64,000 nucleotides of DNA, taken from positions 3,038,001-3,102,000 of the forward strand of contig NZ_FNUB01000005.1 in the NCBI RefSeq assembly GCF_900105985.1, given 5' to 3'. Of this stretch, positions 27,597-41,513 are shown one piece after another. The first letter of the stretch is position 1. Each line of letters opens with the position of its first letter. The translations under genes were made by a program, and so were the position numbers. Under the pieces are notes generated by a model. That model saw only the letters and a program-made list of their open reading frames with translations, was not told where the DNA came from and searched no databases. This stretch comes from Tenacibaculum sp. MAR_2010_89. Its GTDB lineage: Bacteria; Bacteroidota; Bacteroidia; Flavobacteriales; Flavobacteriaceae.

Positions 27597-28178
27597 TTAG
27601 AAAGTGATTTGTTTTCGAATACGGCTTAAAGATTGTGGTTGTACTCCGAGAAAAGATGAAATATTATCAACAGACACTTGCAATGCTAATCTTGGATAGT
27701 TCTTAACAAATTTTATGTAGCGTTCTTTAGCTGTTAACATTTGAAAATCTTTAACTCGTTCAAGCTTGCATTTTAAATGTTCATTAGTAATATCTTTCAC
27801 TAAAGGAATCCAAAAACTAGCTTCTTTTTCTAAAACGTCATAATGCACTTTAGATATTTTAACTAATTTACAACTTGTTATAGTTTCATAATAATCATTA
27901 GAAGGTGTTTGGGTTATAAAACTATCTAAAGATGTAAAAAAGTCAAACTCAGAAACCAAATGTTGTACAACTACTTTTCCATCAATATTTTGATATCCTT
28001 TTACAATTCCTTCACTTAAAAAATAAATATAATTCTCTACTTTACCTTCTTTTAAAAGAATGGTTTCTCCAGAAACTTCTTCATAAATGAAATACTTTTT
28101 AACTAAATCAATATCTTTTTTAGTCAAAGTTGTTTTTGATTGTAAAAATTCTAATAAGTTTTCCATTTTATATATCAA
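27597..28178 (-). CDS. Crp/Fnr-family transcriptional regulator
   Basis: 193 residues. The cyclic-nucleotide-binding beta-roll covers about 20-115 (YIYFLSEGIVKGYQ, then LVSEFDFFTS), and the C-terminal helix-turn-helix contains VDNISSFLGVQPQSLSRIRK. Fnr-type cysteines are absent. Proteins like this in Bacteroidota often sit beside the gene they control, here the reductase gene 62 bases downstream. Effector unknown. Confidence 0.85.
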   Translation of the reverse strand: MIYKMENLLEFLQSKTTLTKKDIDLVKKYFIYEEVSGETILLKEGKVENYIYFLSEGIVKGYQNIDGKVVVQHLVSEFDFFTSLDSFITQTPSNDYYETITSCKLVKISKVHYDVLEKEASFWIPLVKDITNEHLKCKLERVKDFQMLTAKERYIKFVKNYPRLALQVSVDNISSFLGVQPQSLSRIRKQITF

Positions 28179-28186
28179 TGAAATTT

Positions 28187-28585
28187 TTATTTCAATTCTC
28201 CATTTTTTTTAAGAAAAGAAAATATTTTTTTATCAACTTCAGAAATAATTTCAAAATCATTATAACTTAGCCATCTAATTTCTTCAATTTCGTTACTTGC
28301 TTTTAATGTACCTGAATATTTAGCTTTATAACATCTCATTACGACATTTACACCTTTTTTTGCTCCATCAGATTGAGCTGAAAAAGCACCTATATATTCT
28401 GCTGTATCAGGTAATACAATGACACTTAATTCTTCAAACACCTCCCTGCTTAAAGTTTCTAGATCACTTTCACCAATTTCTCTTTTTCCTCCAGGAATGT
28501 AATACTTAGTTTTTCCTTTTGATTTTGTGCTTAAGATTTTTCCTTCTTGAATTTCAATAAAAGCTATTTTGTCTATTTCTTTCAT
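28187..28585 (-). CDS. NUDIX hydrolase
   Basis: 132 residues. The Nudix box is GGKREIGESDLETLS-REVFEEL, matching Gx5Ex7REUxEE; the usual Gly after EEx is Ser here. N-terminal LSTKSKGKTKYYIPGG is typical of the family. It hydrolyses a nucleoside-diphosphate derivative; substrate unknown. It lies 8 bases ahead of the Crp-type gene, so they may share a transcript. Confidence 0.85.
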   Translation of the reverse strand: MKEIDKIAFIEIQEGKILSTKSKGKTKYYIPGGKREIGESDLETLSREVFEELSVIVLPDTAEYIGAFSAQSDGAKKGVNVVMRCYKAKYSGTLKASNEIEEIRWLSYNDFEIISEVDKKIFSFLKKNGELK

Positions 28586-28727
28586 ACTTCATAAAGCTTA
28601 TTTAAATTTATTGCAACAGTGCTACATATAAATACTACAGTTTTGTACGCGAATATTTTTCAAAAAAACTACACAGCCTATATATCAAGAACGAATTTAG
28701 TGTTATTCCTATACATTTTTGTTATGT

Positions 28728-29144
28728 CTAATTTTCTTTTTTTAGTTTCCATTTTTGGAGTCCTCCAAACAAGAATAGAAGCCCTATAATTAATGCTATA
28801 ATAGATTGAATGGTTTCAAGCTGTGTTGTAGTTCCTTTAATAATGTTATATGATTGTTCTCCAATTCCTCGAAATAGATATATCAATGCAATAGTAAACA
28901 CACCTAATTTTAAATATGGCAGCTTTCTAATTTTACCACTTGCAGAAAGTCCATAAGTCCCAAAAACAAAAAAGATGATGGCTACAAAGAATGTCAGTAA
29001 ATATGGGTAAGAAAAATGAATTTGAGTAAGCTTAGCCATTTCTTTAGTTACGCCTGTTCTCTCAAACATTTGCTCTGCCCAAAATAGCCCTATCAAATGC
29101 CCAAAAGCAATTACTATATTTATGTATCCTCCAATTTTAAGCAT
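28728..29144 (-). CDS. Four-helix membrane protein, function unknown
   Basis: 138 residues with four hydrophobic segments (about 5-23, 48-69, 80-98, 113-131). Its N-terminal sequence YINIVIAFGHLIGLF resembles that of the next protein, so the two may be distant paralogues. It overlaps the preceding gene by 8 bases and is the last gene of a TetR-led operon. Confidence 0.6.
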   Translation of the reverse strand: MLKIGGYINIVIAFGHLIGLFWAEQMFERTGVTKEMAKLTQIHFSYPYLLTFFVAIIFFVFGTYGLSASGKIRKLPYLKLGVFTIALIYLFRGIGEQSYNIIKGTTTQLETIQSIIALIIGLLFLFGGLQKWKLKKEN

Positions 29145-29529
29145 TTTTTTTTATTTTTTTAAGTCCAATAATTCCTAATACTCCTATTGGGAAAAGTAAG
29201 ATCCATTGTGGTGCAAGCGTTGATAGTATTATACTCGAAAAAATAAATGCAAATGAAAAGGATATATATAAAAAGCTAATAAAACGAATCAACTCAACAT
29301 TGTATACTTCTTTTTTATTGAAACCTCTTTTTAAAAAAATAATAGAAGAAGCAAATAAAATAATTGTAACCATATGCCAAACACCTAACATCTCAGTCTG
29401 CACTTGAGTTTCTATATCACTTTTTAGTAATGGGTTTATGAGATCAACTTGACCACCAATTAAATGTAAAAATGTGGTAAACAGGTTTAATATTCCTGCA
29501 ATAATCCAATATGTATTTTTTGTTTTCAT
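29137..29529 (-). CDS. Four-helix membrane protein, function unknown
   Basis: 130 residues, four hydrophobic segments (about 8-24, 46-64, 79-100, 104-123) and a Lys-rich C-terminus. It starts 4 bases after the TetR gene and overlaps the following membrane-protein gene by 8 bases. A regulated membrane pair beside a TetR regulator may serve in stress or toxic-compound response; that is inference from context only. Confidence 0.6.
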   Translation of the reverse strand: MKTKNTYWIIAGILNLFTTFLHLIGGQVDLINPLLKSDIETQVQTEMLGVWHMVTIILFASSIIFLKRGFNKKEVYNVELIRFISFLYISFSFAFIFSSIILSTLAPQWILLFPIGVLGIIGLKKIKKNA

Positions 29530-29533
29530 TTTT

Positions 29534-30085
29534 TTAAAACTTTATAAATTGATTCAGTTCTATTTTTACTTTATATACATAATCATTACACTGTTTTTTG
29601 TAGCGAATCATTTCGTGATACCCTATTAGATATTTATAGAATAATATAGCTTTTACAGAGGCATCATTTATAGAGAATCCTATTTCAATAAGTATGTTTT
29701 TGACATAATCAATCCTTTGGTTATCTATTTCATCAACTAGTAATTGAATTTTCTTGTCTTTAAGTCCATATCTTTTTAGAAAGAAAATAAAATCTAAATA
29801 TGGTTCTTTCTTAAATACTATCTCTATTAATTTTTCAAATTTCTCTTTACCTGACTCTTCGCTTTCTATAGATGATATAATTTTATTAGTATCTGTAGTA
29901 ATCCAAAATGAAATTATTTCATTTATAAAATCTTTTTTCGTTTTGAAATGCCAGTAAAAACTTGATTTGTTTACTTTTAATTTTAAAGCCATTTTTTCAA
30001 CGACAATACCCGATACTCCCTGTTCTGAAAACAATTTGTACCCTAAAAATATCCAATCTTGTTTTTTTGCTATTATTTTAGGCAT
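29534..30085 (-). CDS. TetR-family transcriptional regulator
   Basis: 183 residues. The N-terminal TetR helix-turn-helix is readable (YKLFSEQGVSGIVVEKMALKLKVNKSSFYWHFKTKKDFI). The C-terminal ligand domain is not assignable. It leads a three-gene operon with two membrane proteins. Just upstream lie a perfect 24-base inverted repeat at 30131-30154 and a 12-base palindrome at 30102-30113, flanking a candidate -7 element, strongly suggesting autoregulation. Confidence 0.88.
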   Translation of the reverse strand: MPKIIAKKQDWIFLGYKLFSEQGVSGIVVEKMALKLKVNKSSFYWHFKTKKDFINEIISFWITTDTNKIISSIESEESGKEKFEKLIEIVFKKEPYLDFIFFLKRYGLKDKKIQLLVDEIDNQRIDYVKNILIEIGFSINDASVKAILFYKYLIGYHEMIRYKKQCNDYVYKVKIELNQFIKF

Positions 30086-30101
30086 TTATTTAGACGTTTA
30101 C

Positions 30102-30113
30102 GTTTAATTAAAC
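30102..30113. promoter_or_regulatory. Palindrome near the TetR gene start
   Basis: GTTTAATTAAAC is a perfect 12-base palindrome, 16 bases before the TetR ATG, touching the candidate -7 element. Possible second operator half-site; AT-rich, so chance is not excluded. Confidence 0.35.
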
Positions 30114-30120
30114 AAATATA
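30113..30120 (-). promoter_or_regulatory. Candidate -7 element of the TetR operon
   Basis: Read on the minus strand it is TATATTTG, matching TAnnTTTG, 28 bases before the TetR ATG. Confidence 0.5.
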
Positions 30121-30130
30121 AGAATATTTT

Positions 30131-30154
30131 TTAATAAACGCTATCGTTTATTAA
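30131..30154. promoter_or_regulatory. TetR-type operator
   Basis: Perfect inverted repeat TTAATAAACG-CTAT-CGTTTATTAA, 10-bp arms with a 4-base spacer. It covers the expected -33 region of the TetR operon promoter, as expected for repression by its own product. Confidence 0.65.
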
Positions 30155-30325
30155 AGCTTTAAAAATGTAATTTGTTTTGAGTAAAGTTTGATATTATTTA
30201 ATATCCTAACCAATAAAACTATGGTTTTGTGATTAAAATCATTAAATTTTCAGTTCAAATAAAGGATGAATAAATTAAGAATTTTGCTTCCTTTCTTATT
30301 TCAACTTATTCTTTAGATACAGTTT

Positions 30326-30958
30326 TTATTTTATTTCAAATGAAACCCCCGATTCAAAACCAATACTATTGTGTCCTTTATTAGGGAAATATAAATTTGC
30401 ATTAGAATTGTGTCTAAGCGTTAAACGAAAATCAAATAATAGTTCTTTTTGTTTATAAGAAAATCCAACCCCTAAAACATCAGAAAAAGCAAAACCTTTT
30501 TTTAACCTTTCTGTATCTACTGCTGAAATCATTGGACCAATACTTCCTAAAAAATAAGTACTAAAATTATTTAAAAGTCTATATCTTACAACAATCCCCA
30601 CATTAATTGCATATTCTTTAAATAACTTTCTTTTTGTAAACCGTTCTCTTTTTTCAATATAATTCGGCCCAGGAGTTACGAAGTATTTATTTAATAGTTG
30701 ATGTTCAGAAAAGTATAAGCTTGGTTCTATAAGTAACTCATAACTAAAATTTCTATTTTGTTTTAAGAGATAATTGATTTGAACTTTTAAAAATTGATTC
30801 TTATACAGATAATCAGGATCATTAAAAGGAAATATATCTTGAAAAGATTTTCCATAATTTAAACCTATTAATATAGTAGCATTTTTTTTTTGTTCTTCTT
30901 GAGATTTTACTTTAAAAATCAAAAAAAAACTAAAAAAGAAAAAGAAATATAACTTCAT
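30326..30958 (-). CDS. Predicted outer-membrane beta-barrel protein
   Basis: 210 residues with a signal peptide (cleavage near VKSQ). The rest alternates in outer-membrane-strand fashion (FSYELLIEPSLYF, LLFDFRLTLRHNSN, GFESGVSFEI), ending in a strand as barrel proteins do. No recognised family. Convergent with nothing; it follows the gal operon in the same direction, separated by 149 bases. Confidence 0.6.
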   Translation of the reverse strand: MKLYFFFFFSFFLIFKVKSQEEQKKNATILIGLNYGKSFQDIFPFNDPDYLYKNQFLKVQINYLLKQNRNFSYELLIEPSLYFSEHQLLNKYFVTPGPNYIEKRERFTKRKLFKEYAINVGIVVRYRLLNNFSTYFLGSIGPMISAVDTERLKKGFAFSDVLGVGFSYKQKELLFDFRLTLRHNSNANLYFPNKGHNSIGFESGVSFEIK

Positions 30959-31069
30959 AGTTTAATTGTTCTCTTAGCCTTCATTTATAAACTTAATGCC
31001 CTTACAAAGGAACTATTTAAAAAAATATATTTTTTGTTTATATAAAAGCTGCTAAAAATAAGAAAAAGA

Positions 31070-31087
31070 TTTATGTTCAAACATAAA
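31070..31087 (-). terminator. Weak hairpin after galT
   Basis: 7-bp AT-rich stem (31070-31076 with 31081-31087) followed on the minus strand by a T-rich tail, 20 bases after the galT stop. Probable end of the nine-gene operon, though thermodynamically weak. Confidence 0.4.
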
Positions 31088-31107
31088 AAATATTTAAGTA
31101 ATTATTA

Positions 31108-32127
31108 CTATAATACATTTTTTAATCTCTCAAAAGCCTCTTCAGTTGTAATATCACGCTGAGGCATTCCAAACATTTCATACCCTACCATAAATTTTTT
31201 AACTGTGGCACTTCTTAACAATGGTGGATAAAAGCTCATGTGCCAATGCCAATGTTCATTATTCTCAATATTTATTGGTGCTTGATGTATACCACTAGAA
31301 TATGGAAAAGAGCATTGAAATAATTTATCATATCCTTTAGTTATTTTTGATAGCATATCTGCAAAATCTATTCGCTCTAAATTTGTTAAACTAGAGATAG
31401 TAGGTCTTTGTTTTTTAGGAACAATCATAGTTTCAAATGGCCATACTGCCCAAAACGGAATAAGCAACACGAAGTTTTCATTTTCAAATAAAATACGTTT
31501 GTTTTCTTTTAATTCCTGATCTACATAATCATTCAACAACAAGCTTTTATTTTCTTTAAAATATTGTAGCTGCTGTGTATCTTTTTTAACTACTTCATTG
31601 GGTATTGAAGCTTGTGCCCATATTTGACCATGAGGATGAGAATTACTACAGCCCATTACTTCACCTTTGTTTTCAAATATTTGAATATAATTTATTCCTT
31701 TCTTTTTACTTAAATTGACAAATTCTTCTTGCCACAATCTTATAACCCTAACAATTTCTTCAATCTCCATATTAGCCAAGGTCTTGGAATGATCAGGACT
31801 AAAACAAACTACTTTACAAATTCCTTGTTCTAACTCAGCTTTTAAAAGTCCCTTAGATATTAGTTTTTTAGGTGTTGAACTTTGTAAAGCTCCAAAATCA
31901 TTAGTAAACACAAATACATCCTTATAGTCTGGATTTTTTTCACCATTAATCCTCGTATTTCCAGCGCATAAATAACAATTAGAATCATGTATTATCTTTT
32001 CTTTCTCAACAATAGTCTCTTCCTTTCCTTGCCATGGACGTTTTGCTCGGTGAGGTGAAACCAACACCCATTCACCAGTTAGAATATTATAACGTTTATG
32101 TGAATACTTTTCTAAATCTGAATCCAT
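31108..32127 (-). CDS. galT: Galactose-1-phosphate uridylyltransferase
   Basis: 339 residues. The catalytic HPH motif is in NSHPHGQIWA; the N-terminal RYNILTGEWVLVSPHRAKRPW and zinc-site CYLCAGN are classical GalT features. It transfers UMP from UDP-glucose to galactose-1-phosphate, giving UDP-galactose and glucose-1-phosphate (Leloir pathway). Last gene of the operon, 10 bases after the NTF2-like gene. GalE and phosphoglucomutase must come from elsewhere in the genome. Confidence 0.95.
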   Translation of the reverse strand: MDSDLEKYSHKRYNILTGEWVLVSPHRAKRPWQGKEETIVEKEKIIHDSNCYLCAGNTRINGEKNPDYKDVFVFTNDFGALQSSTPKKLISKGLLKAELEQGICKVVCFSPDHSKTLANMEIEEIVRVIRLWQEEFVNLSKKKGINYIQIFENKGEVMGCSNSHPHGQIWAQASIPNEVVKKDTQQLQYFKENKSLLLNDYVDQELKENKRILFENENFVLLIPFWAVWPFETMIVPKKQRPTISSLTNLERIDFADMLSKITKGYDKLFQCSFPYSSGIHQAPINIENNEHWHWHMSFYPPLLRSATVKKFMVGYEMFGMPQRDITTEEAFERLKNVL

Positions 32128-32137
32128 TTTTTATCTT

Positions 32138-32581
32138 TTAACAAGAAGTATCTGCTATTATTTTCCATTCACCATCTATCTTTTTAAAGATGATCATAAA
32201 AACTCCATTAGCATTACCTACTTTTCTAGTTAAATAATACTCACCCATTACAAAATATGCTCCTTCTTTTATTTTTGAAATATCATTTATTTTGAATTTT
32301 AATGTTCCAGAATGATCTTTTGTTGGATATCCTTTTTTATAATTTTCTAATGTTTTTTTCCACCCATATGTCAGTCCGTTACTTCCATAAAATTTTAAAG
32401 AATCATTTTTCCAATACCCATTCATAAAACCTTCTAAATCATGTTTAGACCATGATTTTTCTTGTTCTTTAATTATAGCTAAAATTTCATTTCTATCTGT
32501 TTCTTCAGATACATTTTCTGCTTGAGGTACATTACAAGCTACTATAGTAATAAGTAAAATCAAATAAAATATTTTTCTCAT
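32138..32581 (-). CDS. NTF2-like (SnoaL/DUF4440) lipoprotein
   Basis: 147 residues with a lipobox IVAC (Cys16). The remainder is the cone-shaped NTF2-like fold: EILAIIKEQEKSWSKHDLEGFMNGYW, SLKFYGSNGLTYGWKKTLENYKKGYP, and a final FMIIFKKIDGEWKIIADTSC. Such proteins bind small ligands or act as simple enzymes. Placed between galK and galT with 10-base gaps, so it is part of the operon, but its role there is unknown. Confidence 0.75.
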   Translation of the reverse strand: MRKIFYLILLITIVACNVPQAENVSEETDRNEILAIIKEQEKSWSKHDLEGFMNGYWKNDSLKFYGSNGLTYGWKKTLENYKKGYPTKDHSGTLKFKINDISKIKEGAYFVMGEYYLTRKVGNANGVFMIIFKKIDGEWKIIADTSC

Positions 32582-32591
32582 TTTTATGTCT

Positions 32592-33737
32592 TTATATTAA
32601 TCTTGTTCCATTTTCTAAAGTTACTTCATAAACACTACAATTATGGTTAAATTGCTCTTGATATGCTCTTGTAATTTCTTCTACACATTGTTCTTTTTTA
32701 TTTTTTTCAATTATATTAATTGTACAACCTCCAAATCCTCCTCCCATCATTCTAGCACCTATTATTGCCTTAGATTTTTTCGCTTCCTTTACTAAAAAAT
32801 CTAACTCATCACAACTAACCTTGTATTGTTCAGACAACCCTTTATGGGATTCATACAATAAAGCACCTATGCTTTCTACATCCTCATCTAAAAGCGCTTT
32901 AGTAAACTGAACAGTTCTTTCATTTTCTTCTAAAACATATAATCCTTTTTGATACTCTTCTTCAGTAATTTTACTTTTTAAAACATCTAAATCTTTTTTA
33001 CAAACATCTCTTAGCGATTTAGTATTTAATAGTTTTGCTATTTTCTCGCATACAGAACGTCTTTCATTATAAGCGCTATTTACCAATGAATGTTTAACAT
33101 TACTATTGATTAATAATAACTGAAATTCTTTTAAATTAATAGTATAAAAAACTGACTCCATACTTTTACAATCAAGGTGAAAAGCCATTCCTAGCTTTCC
33201 AAACATAGAAGCATATTGGTCCATAATACCACATTTCACTCCTACATAATTATGTTCTGCTTGTTGAGAAATTAATATTAATTCCTCTTTTGTAAATTTT
33301 AAATTAAAAATTTCATTTAATCCAAAAGCAACCCCATTTTCTAATGCTGCTGATGATGATAATCCAGCTCCAATTGGGATATCTCCAGAAAAAATTAAAT
33401 TAAACTCAGGAATTATTATGTTTCTTTTTTTTAACTCTGCTATTACCCCTAATACATAATTCTCCCATTTACTTTCTTTAAGTGGTTTTATATTTTCAAT
33501 ACTAAACTCATAAGTTTCTTCTCTATCTATAGCTGTAATACTACTTTTAGCTAACGAAGACTCTTGAATAGCAATGTAAATTCCTTTGTTTATAGCTGCT
33601 GGAAAAACAAATCCCTCGTTATAATCAGTATGTTCACCTATTAGATTAATTCTTCCCGGTGAAAAAACGAGTAATGGTTCTTTTTTAAACGCCTCTATAA
33701 ATTTTTCTTTTATTTTCTTAATCAATTCCAAATTCAT
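32592..33737 (-). CDS. galK: Galactokinase
   Basis: 381 residues from the ATG ending at 33737, one base after the symporter stop. A start at 33767 would add 10 residues overlapping the symporter gene and is less likely. GHMP-kinase motifs: PGRINLIGEHTDYNEG (galactokinase signature), PIGAGLSSSAALE (phosphate loop) and MMGGGFGGCTI. It phosphorylates galactose at C1 with ATP in the cytoplasm, feeding GalT. Confidence 0.96.
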   Translation of the reverse strand: MNLELIKKIKEKFIEAFKKEPLLVFSPGRINLIGEHTDYNEGFVFPAAINKGIYIAIQESSLAKSSITAIDREETYEFSIENIKPLKESKWENYVLGVIAELKKRNIIIPEFNLIFSGDIPIGAGLSSSAALENGVAFGLNEIFNLKFTKEELILISQQAEHNYVGVKCGIMDQYASMFGKLGMAFHLDCKSMESVFYTINLKEFQLLLINSNVKHSLVNSAYNERRSVCEKIAKLLNTKSLRDVCKKDLDVLKSKITEEEYQKGLYVLEENERTVQFTKALLDEDVESIGALLYESHKGLSEQYKVSCDELDFLVKEAKKSKAIIGARMMGGGFGGCTINIIEKNKKEQCVEEITRAYQEQFNHNCSVYEVTLENGTRLI

Positions 33738-33738
33738 T

Positions 33739-35322
33739 TTAAGAAAAGTAGATATATGAATAAACAACTATTACACTAATAACTACACCAGCTATAGTTA
33801 CATATTTCCATGGAGTTATATTAACATGTTTTGTGTACACTAAATTAAAAGAGTTTTTCCTTGGCTGTAGCTTTCCTATAACCAACATGATTATTATATT
33901 AAGTACAAATAAAATGGCCATTACATGTAAAAAATGGGGATAATTCTCTTTCCCAAAAACATATGGTTTAAGTACAAATTGGCTAATAATATATAATAAT
34001 GAACCAGAAATAATTCCAACTTTTGCAGCTTTAGCTGGTACATACTTTGTAAAATATCCAACAACAACAATTGTTAAAATAGGAATTGAATAAATTCCAT
34101 TAGCTTCTTGTAAATAACTAAATATACCACCTGCATACAGAAGTAAAGGGGCTACACACATTGCTATAATAGTTAATATAATCCCAAAACTTTTCCCAGC
34201 TTTTATAAGATCTATCTCAGAAGCATCAGTTTTAATGTGCGATTTATAAATATCAACACTATATAAAGTTATTGAAGAATTCAACGTCGAATTAAACGAT
34301 GATAAAATAGCTCCGAATAATACGGCAGCAAAAAAACCCACTAATTCATTTGGCAATACTTTTTTTACCAACTCTGGATAAGCCTCATCTGGACTCTCAA
34401 GAGTATTTCCAAAAATGTAAAAGGCAATAATTCCAGGTAATACAACAATTAAAGGTCCTAAAATTTTTATAAAAGCAGCATATATTAATCCTTTTTGGCC
34501 TTCTTTTAAATTTTTTGCTCCTAGTGCTCTTTGAATTATGGCTTGATTTGTTCCCCAGTAAAATAGCTGCACTAACATCATTCCCGTGAAAATAGTTCCA
34601 AAAGGAATCGAAGATCTTTCATTTCCAATAACTTTGAATTTTTCAGGTGCCTTTTCAGTTAAAATAATAACTCCATCAATAATACTATCATTTCCTATTA
34701 AAAGTAATCCAAAATAAGGAATTAACAACCCTCCTATTAATAATCCAACTGCATTAATTGTATCAGATATTGCTACTGCTTTCAAACCACCTAAAACTGC
34801 ATACATAGCACCTATTAATCCTATACCCCAAATTGTTATCCATAAAGCAACTGTTTTATTTACTCCTAATAATTGAGGTATATCAAACATACTGTTCAAG
34901 GCAAGAGCTCCTGTATATAAAACAATAGGTAATAATACAATAACATAACCTGATAAAAACAGCCCAGATGCTATTGTTTTTGTCATTTTATCATATCGTG
35001 TTTCTAAAAATTGAGGCACGGTTGTTATACCTTCTTTTAAATATTTAGGTAATAATACAATTGCTGTAACTACCATGGCTATTGCTGCTAGTGTTTCCCA
35101 AGCCATTACTAATATCCCCTCTTTAAAAGCAGCTCCATTTAGTCCAACAATTTGCTCTGTCGATAAATTGGTTAATAAAAGTGATCCAGCAATTACCCAA
35201 CCTGTTAAACTTCTTCCTCCTAAAAAATACCCATCAGATGTTATTTTTTTTGTTTGTTTACTTTTATAATAAGATATTACAGCAACTATCGCTGTGAAAG
35301 TTAGAAACGTAACAAATTGCAT
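33739..35322 (-). CDS. Sodium/sugar symporter (SSS family, SglT-like)
   Basis: 527 residues with about 14 hydrophobic helices. The SSS pattern is clear: FLGGRSLTGWVIAGSLLLTNLS near residue 33, AVLGGLKAVAISD near 175, and FYWGTNQAIIQRALGAKNL near 255. It imports a sugar, most likely galactose released in the periplasm by the GH2 enzyme, with sodium across the inner membrane. It starts 2 bases after the GH2 stop. Confidence 0.9.
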   Translation of the reverse strand: MQFVTFLTFTAIVAVISYYKSKQTKKITSDGYFLGGRSLTGWVIAGSLLLTNLSTEQIVGLNGAAFKEGILVMAWETLAAIAMVVTAIVLLPKYLKEGITTVPQFLETRYDKMTKTIASGLFLSGYVIVLLPIVLYTGALALNSMFDIPQLLGVNKTVALWITIWGIGLIGAMYAVLGGLKAVAISDTINAVGLLIGGLLIPYFGLLLIGNDSIIDGVIILTEKAPEKFKVIGNERSSIPFGTIFTGMMLVQLFYWGTNQAIIQRALGAKNLKEGQKGLIYAAFIKILGPLIVVLPGIIAFYIFGNTLESPDEAYPELVKKVLPNELVGFFAAVLFGAILSSFNSTLNSSITLYSVDIYKSHIKTDASEIDLIKAGKSFGIILTIIAMCVAPLLLYAGGIFSYLQEANGIYSIPILTIVVVGYFTKYVPAKAAKVGIISGSLLYIISQFVLKPYVFGKENYPHFLHVMAILFVLNIIIMLVIGKLQPRKNSFNLVYTKHVNITPWKYVTIAGVVISVIVVYSYIYFS

Positions 35323-35324
35323 AA

Positions 35325-41512
<6,188 letters not shown>

Positions 41513-41513
41513 T

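Noticed and set aside
24499..30085. Regulator-rich stretch as a mobile island
   Set aside because: No integrase, direct repeats or tRNA junction, and base composition looks like the neighbours by eye.
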